A stretch of 8,210 nucleotides of DNA from Candidatus Bathyarchaeota archaeon (lineage in GTDB: Archaea > Thermoproteota > Bathyarchaeia > Bathyarchaeales > B26-1). The notes below the pieces were generated by a model. It saw only the letters and a list, made by a program, of their open reading frames with translations. It was not told where the DNA came from and made no database searches. Positions 1 to 6,500 of the stretch are shown here, in pieces (within the stretch, counting starts at the first letter, position 1; every line of letters begins with the position of its first letter). The stretch spans positions 1 through 8,210 of the forward strand of contig JAGTRH010000054.1 of the NCBI GenBank assembly GCA_018396795.1, in the 5' to 3' direction. A program made the translations under genes and the position numbers.

Positions 1-1
1 T

Positions 2-733
2 ATCTTTAATTTTCACAGGCGTCCTATCTTAGCAAAGATGGCAAAATGGATATTATCATCTTTTGATGTGATAATTACCTTAGCCAAGAAATCAAGGGAC
101 GAGTTAACAGCGATTGGCCTTTCAGGGGGAAAAATGAAGTTGTGCACGCACTGGGTTGATTTAAATGAATTCAGACCTTTAAATAGGAATAAATGTAAAG
201 AAAATCTTGGCTTAAACAGAAAATTTGTCATATTGTTTGTGGGCAGATTTATTGCTAAAAAAGGGATAGATGTGTTGCTTGATGTTGCCTCTGAAGTCAA
301 CCCTGAAGTAGTCTTCGCGTTTATTGGCGACGGCCCTTTATCTGCCAAAATCAGAGAAAGAGCTAGAGATCAACAAAACATCATATTTGTTGGAAAAGTT
401 CCAAAAGAAGACTTGGTGAGGTATTATAATGCCGCAGATTCTCTCATAATTCCTTCCCAGTACGAGGAGCTCTTTGGAAGGGTAGTTATAGAAGCCCTGG
501 CTTGCGGTACGCCTGTAATAGCATCAAATAAGGGGACTCTTCCTGAGATTGTTGATCCATCGGTTGGAATCGTTGTTGATCCATCAAGAGAAGATATTGT
601 CAAAGTGGTAAATTTCCTTTATGAGAATCCCGAGCAACTGGCAAGAATGCGATCTAATTGCAGACATTATGCCAGCGCCAACTTTAGCGAGAAGAACGCT
701 GAAGACATTGCCAGCGCTTATAAAATCGACTAA
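2..733 (+). CDS. GT4-family glycosyltransferase, C-terminal part (5' truncated by window edge)
   Basis: The frame is open from base 2 with no stop, so the gene begins outside the window; the ATG at 38 is internal. About 243 residues are visible: the end of the N-terminal acceptor domain and the whole C-terminal Rossmann domain of a GT-B retaining glycosyltransferase. Visible GT4 hallmarks are the hinge segment 'THWVDLNEF', the 'FVGRFIAKKG' donor-phosphate loop (Arg codon 245-247, Lys codons 257-262), 'FIGDGPL', and the E-x7-E nucleotide-sugar motif in 'EELFGRVVIEALACGTPVI' (Glu codons 467-469 and 491-493). The family transfers a sugar from a nucleotide sugar to a lipid-linked or glycan acceptor at the cytoplasmic face of the membrane. 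Two stop codons in a row (731-736) end it, 19 bases before the next gene. Sugar specificity cannot be read. The family call is very secure; the role in surface-glycan assembly is inferred from the neighbours. Confidence 0.93.
   Translation: MFNFHRRPILAKMAKWILSSFDVIITLAKKSRDELTAIGLSGGKMKLCTHWVDLNEFRPLNRNKCKENLGLNRKFVILFVGRFIAKKGIDVLLDVASEVNPEVVFAFIGDGPLSAKIRERARDQQNIIFVGKVPKEDLVRYYNAADSLIIPSQYEELFGRVVIEALACGTPVIASNKGTLPEIVDPSVGIVVDPSREDIVKVVNFLYENPEQLARMRSNCRHYASANFSEKNAEDIASAYKID
718..725 (+). promoter_or_regulatory. Possible archaeal TATA box (TTATAAAA) before the first methyltransferase
   Basis: TTATAAAA lies in the last codons of the upstream glycosyltransferase, centred about 31 bases before the ATG at 753. 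Archaeal transcription starts about 25-27 bases after the box centre, so a transcript would begin only a few bases before that ATG, giving an almost leaderless mRNA. This fits the lack of a good Shine-Dalgarno sequence there. I see no clear purine-rich BRE upstream, and such AT-rich words arise by chance in this DNA, so the call is tentative. Confidence 0.3.
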
Positions 734-752
734 TAAAAACTTATGGGAAAAG

Positions 753-1604
753 ATGAACGAACAAACAATTAGCCAGATTTTAGTTAATGTGTGGGATCTT
801 TGCTTTAGAAGAAGGGTTATTACCATATTAAGTTATTTGAACGTTAAAGATCATGATTTAGTACTGGACTGCGGTTGTGACGAGGGTTTTTATGGGATGA
901 TATTAAGCGAAGTTTATAAGCCTAGTGTTGTCGGATTGGACGTTGACATAAATACATTGAAAATGGCAAAGAAAAGACTGGGCATATACCCTAGTAATTT
1001 CTTGATTCGAGGGGATGCGACGAGAATCCCGTTTAAGGATGAAACCTTTGATAAAGCTATCCTTTCCGAACTTTTGGAACACGTGCTTGATGATCGAGAG
1101 GTGTTGAAGGAAGTATACAGAGTGCTCAAACCAGGTGGCACAATTGGTATAACAGTTCCTAATCGAAATTACCCTTTTCTTTGGGATCCATTAAACAAGA
1201 TGCGAGAATCCATGGGACTCGGGCACTTTGGACCTGCAGATTCGCTTATAAGCGGTATATGGTCTGGGCATCTCCGACTTTATTACCCTCAACAAATTAA
1301 AAAATTGGTGGAAAGTGTCGGTTTTAAGGTAGAACGGATAGACCCCATAACATACTATTGTATACCTTTTAACCATATAATTCTGGACATTGGAAAAGCC
1401 TTTTACACACACATATCTATACCTCAGTTATACGAAGCTATGGAGAAATTTGAGTGGAGAAAAACTAGATTGAATTCTTCTCTAAATCCTGTTTACATTA
1501 CGCGTAGAATTATGTATGCTATTGACAAACTTAATGATAGGTTTTGCGGTACAACAAAGCCGTCAGTATGTGTAGCTCTAAAAGCTGTGAAGCCAACGAG
1601 ATAA
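753..1604 (+). CDS. Class I SAM-dependent methyltransferase (Methyltransf_11-like)
   Basis: The product is 283 residues with a Rossmann-type methyltransferase core. Motif I is 'VLDCGCDEG' (residues 37-45, SAM-binding glycine loop). Strand 2 ends in the acidic 'VGLDVD' (Asp63, expected to bind the SAM ribose), followed by 'GDATRIPF' (87-94, adenine contact), 'SELLEHVLD' (105-113) and 'VYRVLKPGG' (121-129). A 'GHLRLYY' segment (172-178) followed by 'LVESVGF' is typical of small-molecule and sugar methyltransferases of this clan. A C-terminal extension of about 80 residues after the core has no motif I know and may shape the substrate pocket. The ATG at 753 was chosen because the frame's earlier ATG (621) would lie deep inside the upstream glycosyltransferase and add 44 unrelated residues. 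The gene starts 19 bases after the glycosyltransferase and ends 4 bases before a second methyltransferase. O-methylation of a glycan sugar is the likeliest job given the context, but the substrate is unknown. Confidence 0.9.
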   Translation: MNEQTISQILVNVWDLCFRRRVITILSYLNVKDHDLVLDCGCDEGFYGMILSEVYKPSVVGLDVDINTLKMAKKRLGIYPSNFLIRGDATRIPFKDETFDKAILSELLEHVLDDREVLKEVYRVLKPGGTIGITVPNRNYPFLWDPLNKMRESMGLGHFGPADSLISGIWSGHLRLYYPQQIKKLVESVGFKVERIDPITYYCIPFNHIILDIGKAFYTHISIPQLYEAMEKFEWRKTRLNSSLNPVYITRRIMYAIDKLNDRFCGTTKPSVCVALKAVKPTR

Positions 1605-1608
1605 AACT

Positions 1609-2298
1609 ATGACAGCAGGGTTTAGTAAGGAATATTTTGAAGAGGGGAAGGGTTCTGCATATAGAAGGGGTTATGCAGCAACAAAGGAGCAAGTAAACAT
1701 ATATGCTACACTGACTTATGAAACCTTCCAAAAGTATGGAAAAAAGACATCAAAGCCGAGAATTCTGGATATCGGTTGTGCCTTTGGCTATCTTCTAGGA
1801 TTTTTTGATAGACTTGGATTTGAAACCTTCGGAATCGACGTATCTAGTTACGCGATTCAGAGGTGTAAGGAAACTACAAGAGCAAAGACATTTATCTGTG
1901 ATGTTCAGACGGGAACGCCTTTTGGCGAGAGTTTCTTTGATCTCATTACCCTATTTGATATTATTGAACACCTTGGAAGACCACTAGATGCTTTAAGTGA
2001 GATTTATAGAATTTTGAAACCAGATGGCTTGATCATTTTGTCAACCCCGAATGCAAATTCGATTGGTAGATTTTTATTAAATAAGAAATGGGCAGGGTAT
2101 ATTGACCAAACTCATCTTATTTTGTATACTTCTTATACTATAAGTTTACTTTTAGAAAGAGCAGGATTTAAAACGATAGAAATAAAGAAACCACAGTTTT
2201 ATCCATTTTCCACCCTCTTTAAAGGGAAATTAACCATGTTATGGATTAACAATCCCCTAGGTGGGAGTATATGGATAGTAGCAAGGAAAAAGACTTAA
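1609..2298 (+). CDS. Class I SAM-dependent methyltransferase (Methyltransf_23-like)
   Basis: This 229-residue protein opens with 'EYFEEGKGSAYRRGY', a lead-in common in methyltransferases of polysaccharide loci. The core follows: motif I 'ILDIGCAFG' (52-60), acidic strand-2 end 'FGIDVS' (Asp77), 'ICDV' (96-99), 'LFDIIEHLGRP' (115-125, His121 after the Glu), 'IYRILKPDG' (132-140) and 'LSTPNANS' (144-151). After the core, 'DQTHLILYT' (166-174) is a conserved substrate-side element in this group. It has the same fold as its upstream neighbour but differs in length, N-terminus and motif detail, so this does not look like a recent tandem duplication. It begins 4 bases after the preceding stop, with no Shine-Dalgarno sequence, and its last 28 bases overlap the next gene, so translation of the three is probably coupled. 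Likely role: methylation of a sugar or a glycan end group; the acceptor is not visible. Confidence 0.91.
   Translation: MTAGFSKEYFEEGKGSAYRRGYAATKEQVNIYATLTYETFQKYGKKTSKPRILDIGCAFGYLLGFFDRLGFETFGIDVSSYAIQRCKETTRAKTFICDVQTGTPFGESFFDLITLFDIIEHLGRPLDALSEIYRILKPDGLIILSTPNANSIGRFLLNKKWAGYIDQTHLILYTSYTISLLLERAGFKTIEIKKPQFYPFSTLFKGKLTMLWINNPLGGSIWIVARKKT
2259..2263 (+). promoter_or_regulatory. Shine-Dalgarno site (AGGTG) for the second glycosyltransferase
   Basis: AGGTG matches the core of the archaeal AGGAGGTGA ribosome-binding consensus and lies 7 bases before the ATG at 2271, a good spacing. It sits inside the end of the upstream methyltransferase and supports the start that gives a 28-base overlap. 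It is the only convincing Shine-Dalgarno sequence in the window, as expected for a gene inside an operon rather than at its head. Confidence 0.55.
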
Positions 2299-3479
2299 GC
2301 ATTTTAGGTATATTTTTAGGACTAACGCTCTATCCTGGCTTTGTAAGCGGAGGAGATCTTCACTTTATTGAACTTTTAAAGCGATGTAAAACGCAAAAAC
2401 TTGCTATAGTAACGTCTAAAACAGGCGCCAGAGTTCTTAAAGACAATAGCATTAATGCAAAGACATTTGTTATCTCAGTTCCCTTTGAGGATATACTATG
2501 CAACATGCGAACTCTATCAACAATCACATTATTTTGGATCTTTGTTACGCGCATATTGAAGCTGTTCTTTTTGGTATTTCTTCTTCCTCGTGATTTCCAT
2601 ATAATCTGTGCTTCCTCCCATGGCCTTTATGATGTTCTACCTGCTGTAATCATTTCCAGAATAAGCCCAAGCTCTAAACTTGTTGTGTACGCTCATCTTT
2701 TAGAGCCCCCACCCTTTGAAAGAGCTAAGTATAGTCCTTTACTGCCTAACATTCTTACATGGGTGTCTCAAAGCCTTAGTATTCTACTAATAAAGCGCGC
2801 GCACGCTGTCGTATTTGTGTATCCTTCCGAAGAAGAATGTGCAATCAGGCATGGCATTTTGAGGATGAAAGTTAAAACCATGTATAATGGCATAAATGTG
2901 GAAGAAATTAACAAAGTTGGAAAATTGAGGAACGAGTACGATGCGTGTTTTCTCGCGAGACTTGCTCCATATAAAGGCATTTTCGATATTGTTAGGATAT
3001 GGAAAATAATATGTCAGAAACTGCCTAATGCGCGAATTGCTGTTATAGGTACTGAAAGGGAGAAATATGTTTCTAGGCTAAGGAATGTGATTAAGGAAGC
3101 TGGTTTAGGGAACAATATTACATTACTCGGCGCATTGAGCGGAGAGAAGAAGTACGCAGTCCTTAAATCATGTAAGATTTTCTTTTACCCGAGTTATTTA
3201 GAAAGCTGGGGAATAGTTGTTTATGAAGCAATGGCATGCGGGTTGCCCGTAATAGTTTACGATCTACCAGCCTACAAGATTTTGGATGGTGGTGCTATTA
3301 TTAAGGTTAAAATAGGGAATACAGAGGCCTTCTCAAAGGCAACATTAAAGCTCCTTACGGATGAGGAGTTAAGAAGAAAGATGGGCAAAAGAGCTAAAAC
3401 GATCGTGAGTCAATTCGATTGGGATAAGGTAATAGAGAGAGAATTAGATATTCTCTCTGCGCTTTTAAGGAATATGTAA
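2271..3479 (+). CDS. GT4-family glycosyltransferase, complete
   Basis: The product is 402 residues, a normal length for a GT-B enzyme of family GT4. The N-terminal domain starts at 'LYPGFVSGGDLHFIEL' (20-35), with the glycine-rich acceptor-side loop of this family. Residues about 85-105 form a strongly hydrophobic helix ending in 'FFLVFLLPRDF', likely a membrane-association patch and not a signal peptide. The C-terminal domain has 'YNGINVEEI' (205-213), 'CFLARLAPYKG' (Arg230 and Lys235 as donor-phosphate contacts), 'AVIGTE', and the E-x7-E motif 'ESWGIVVYE' (Glu311, Glu319) followed by 'AMACGLPVIVYDLPAY'. All landmarks expected for activity are present. It should transfer a sugar from a nucleotide donor to a lipid-linked or protein-bound acceptor on the cytoplasmic face. 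The start is supported by an AGGTG site 7 bases upstream and by the position of the first beta strand. Sugar and linkage are unknown. Confidence 0.94.
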   Translation: MDSSKEKDLSILGIFLGLTLYPGFVSGGDLHFIELLKRCKTQKLAIVTSKTGARVLKDNSINAKTFVISVPFEDILCNMRTLSTITLFWIFVTRILKLFFLVFLLPRDFHIICASSHGLYDVLPAVIISRISPSSKLVVYAHLLEPPPFERAKYSPLLPNILTWVSQSLSILLIKRAHAVVFVYPSEEECAIRHGILRMKVKTMYNGINVEEINKVGKLRNEYDACFLARLAPYKGIFDIVRIWKIICQKLPNARIAVIGTEREKYVSRLRNVIKEAGLGNNITLLGALSGEKKYAVLKSCKIFFYPSYLESWGIVVYEAMACGLPVIVYDLPAYKILDGGAIIKVKIGNTEAFSKATLKLLTDEELRRKMGKRAKTIVSQFDWDKVIERELDILSALLRNM

Positions 3480-3490
3480 GTATAATCTTT

Positions 3491-3534
3491 AGGTGAGCGA
3501 GTGAGGAAAACGGAACTCACCTTCTCGCTCGCCT
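3491..3534 (+). repeat. GC-rich imperfect inverted repeat with alternative pairings, in the only real intergenic gap
   Basis: The arm AGGTGAGCGAG (3491-3501) pairs with CTCGCTCGCCT (3524-3534) as an 11-bp stem with one G-T wobble. Inside it, GTGAG (3501-3505) can pair with CTCAC (3516-3520), extending the fold around the loop GAAAACGGAA with CTT as a bulge. The left arm also has a competing perfect partner: AGGTGAG (3491-3497) with CTCACCT (3516-3522). The two folds exclude each other. The patch from 3491 to 3563 is about 62% G+C (45 of 73 by my count), well above its AT-rich surroundings. No T-run follows the stem directly; the nearest is TTTT at 3578-3581. It may be a terminator, a structured 5' leader or a small RNA; I cannot tell which. 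The pairing itself is seen directly; any function is inferred. Confidence 0.6.
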
Positions 3535-3565
3535 CAAGCTCGCCAAGCGCCCCAACCTCCGCTCA

Positions 3566-3571
3566 ATTTAT
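3566..3571 (+). promoter_or_regulatory. Possible TATA-like element before the giant membrane protein gene
   Basis: ATTTAT lies about 25 bases before the ATG at 3593 (centre to start), which fits a leaderless archaeal transcript. There is no Shine-Dalgarno sequence in the 20 bases before that ATG, which also favours leaderless initiation. The match to the TATA consensus is weak and the bases upstream are pyrimidine-rich and not the purine-rich BRE, so this is only a candidate. A second AT-rich word, TATAAT at 3481-3486, would instead place the stem-loop partly inside a 5' leader. Confidence 0.25.
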
Positions 3572-3592
3572 CGCCTCTTTTAAAGTTGGATT

Positions 3593-6500
3593 ATGAGAGA
3601 GGAAATCAAAAGGAAGTTTGAAAGGAAACACTTAAAAAGGATTAAGATTCGAGTGCGTACTGGCGCTATTGTTAATCTAAGTGTATTTTCATCATTTTTA
3701 GTGGTTGCGCTCATCATCTTTCGGAAAATCATCCTTTCGCCAGGGGTTATTGGCTTAGTGAACGACTGGTTTATACCGCCTTTTTCGGGGCAGTTTAAAC
3801 AATTATTTGAAATGAATTGGTACGCATGGTACCCCTACATGGATTTTGGTCAGCGTAGTGGCACGCTGAGCTCAATCCTACTTTACAGGATGTTTCTTTA
3901 CCTTTTGGCCTCACTTAGCCTAGATGGTGGTGTAATATCGAAGATCATCGTGATATTTGTATCAACATTAGCAGGCTTCTCCATGTTCTATTTATGCAGA
4001 CAAATGAAGATCTCATTATTTCCAGCAGTGCTTTCAGGCATCTTTTATATGATGACGCCTATGGTTTTCGATTATTTCGTCGGGGGAATAGAATTTATTG
4101 TGTTTATTTATGCATTGATGCCGTTAATTATCGTCTTCTTTGGAAAATCACTAGAAGAAAAAAACTATAAGAATATCATTATAACTGACATAGCGATCGG
4201 TCTCGCATCTAGCCTCCTGCATATCATCATTATAGGAGTCGCGCTTTTACTTTTCTTCCTTCTTTACAGTTTACAGAGAAAAAATGGTCACGGCTTTCTT
4301 TATTGTTTAAAAATTTTCAGTATTATATTATGTATCAGCTTTCTAATAAGTACATTTTGGATGCTCCCTCTCGTTGACGATGTAATTAAAGGACGGATGT
4401 ATGAATGGTGGGCCGCAGCTCGCCCTCTCCCGATGGAACATTACTTGTTTATGGAACAGTTGGCTTATCCTATAAACATTGTAAGGCTTATAGGTTTCCC
4501 TGCAGGTTATTTCCTCCAGACCGCCTCAACTTCTTATCATTGGCAAGCCGTGAGCTTTATTCCAGTTTTCTTAGCCCTCTTAGCCCTATTGCTCAGACCT
4601 AAAGATGAAAAAGTAATATTCTTTGGAATATTGGCAACGATAGGCATCGTGTTATCTGCTGGAACGAAGGGCCCACTTGATGGAATATGGCTCTGGTTAT
4701 TGAGGGAAACACCCCTAAGGATATTCAGAGAATCCTATAAGTGGATTCCATTAGCATGCATGGGCTACGCGTTTCTCCTAGGAAAGGTTTCTGAAGCCTT
4801 CCAACATTTCGCTTTTAAGAAATTAATCTCCCTAAGTCTGTATAAAAGAAACCTCTTTTCCTCAATGACTCATTCGCAGTTCAAAAAGAGGGCAATCGCA
4901 TCCCTTTTTACGTTTTTAATATTTGGTAGTGTCGTGTTTGCTTCTTCTTGGCCATTTCTCACAGGCGATCTCGGCGGAAATATGCGAACATACAATTTTG
5001 ATCAATATAGAGAATCTTGGAAGTGGCTTTACAACAACCCAAAAGATTTCAGAGTTCTTATGCTACCTGCACCCTATCCTACGCTGTATCCTGGACAAAA
5101 ATATGAAAGCGAGGATATCATATCACATTTTGCGGGAAAACCGTCCATCTATGTTGGTAAGATAACTGCTCCGCAGTTTACGTTATTTCTAATCAAAACT
5201 CTATATGAAAACCGAACAGCTTATCTAAGTAAACTCCTTGGGCTGGCTAATGTCAAGTATATTGTCTTTGACACTGGTAAGATATCGACAAAAACAGCAT
5301 GGTGGATACCCCAAAAATACTTTCCATCAGCACTCTTCACCAACGAAAAAATAATTAGTACGCTAAATCAGCAAGAGAGCATAAAATTAATCAAAAGTGA
5401 TGGTACTATAATTATTTTCAACAATACAGATTACTTGCCTCATGTATTTCCAGCTGATCAGATTAGTTTAATCGCAGGAGACCTTAGCTCTTTAGTAAGC
5501 ATTACTTACATGGAAAGCTTAAAGCTGGAAAGCTTGGGACTAATTTACGTCAATCAACTATCAGCCGAAGACATTAAAATTCTCAGCAACCTTCCCAACG
5601 TAAGAATTATAGTTCAAGATGATTATTTCCTTGAGCTTGTTTTGTCGGCTGTTCCAAAAGAATACATACTAAGACCTATTGAGTATGCTGTGGCCAGCTC
5701 ACCTTTTGAGGGTTGGTGCCCCTATGCTGATTGGTATTGGTATAACTGGTATTATACTGCTGAGTTAGATCGGCTTGTCTTCACATTTGTAAAATCTAAC
5801 CTAACGGTTCCTTACGCGCTAAAGCAAAGTAAAGATTACAATGTTTATTTGAAGACTTATTTTAGTCCTCGTGCATCCAAAATTACGATTTACGACGGTG
5901 GCTTAAAGATAGGGGAGATCACGACCAATGCGTTGAACGAGTTAGGCTTTAGGTGGGTGAATTTAGACTCAGCTCGTTTAAATCAAGGCGACCACGTTTT
6001 GAAAATTGAAAGCGGAGAAGGGGAGAACATTATCGCAAGCATAGCCGTGGTTCCAAAGGACGTTATGGAAGATGCTTTTGAATCGGTTAATGATTTAGTG
6101 CGCAATAAGCAAGTAATTTGGTTATCCGAACTAGAAAAGTGGCAAGTACCTAAAAATATTGCTTGGGCTCAAAGGTGCTTCGACTGTCTGAGATGGCATG
6201 TGAACCCAAATACGATGAAATGGTTAAAATCCAGCATGGTTGAAAATGACACTTTTATTCTCACCGCTCATTTTCATGGAAATGAAACCGTGGCTGAGGA
6301 AGTAGAGATGTACACTGATACAAAACCCATAAATCTTAGGAGTTACCCCTATTTCGAGCTCAGCTATAAGGTTCAAGCCCCTCAAGTACAAACAGTCGCT
6401 ATTGATTTATATGTGGATTTCACAGGCGATTACGTGGCTGATGAAATTGCTTACGACTGGTCAGCGCGTCCATTATTTCAAGTACCTGCACTAAGCGAAT

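Noticed and set aside
621..752. A 44-residue N-terminal extension of the first methyltransferase from the ATG at 621
   Set aside because: It would overlap the upstream glycosyltransferase by 113 bases in another frame, has no methyltransferase-like content, and the ATG at 753 gives a normal N-terminus.
1577..1584. TCTAAAAG as a TATA box for the second methyltransferase
   Set aside because: Weak match, inside a coding region, and the 4-base gap to the previous gene argues for co-transcription.
3491..3575. A tRNA or C/D-box guide RNA in the GC-rich gap
   Set aside because: No cloverleaf or GTTCRA T-loop on either strand, and no paired RTGATGA and CTGA boxes.
5511..5540. A 15-base tandem near-repeat (TGGAAAGCTT at 5511-5520 and 5526-5535)
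   Set aside because: It encodes a short in-frame 'MESLK/LESLG' duplication within a helix of the membrane protein. Two copies only, with no sign of a repeat family.
10..6429. The word TTTCACAGGCG shared between the left edge (12-22) and the membrane protein gene (about 6419-6429)
   Set aside because: An 11-base match between two coding regions is expected by chance in a window of this size, and the flanks do not match.
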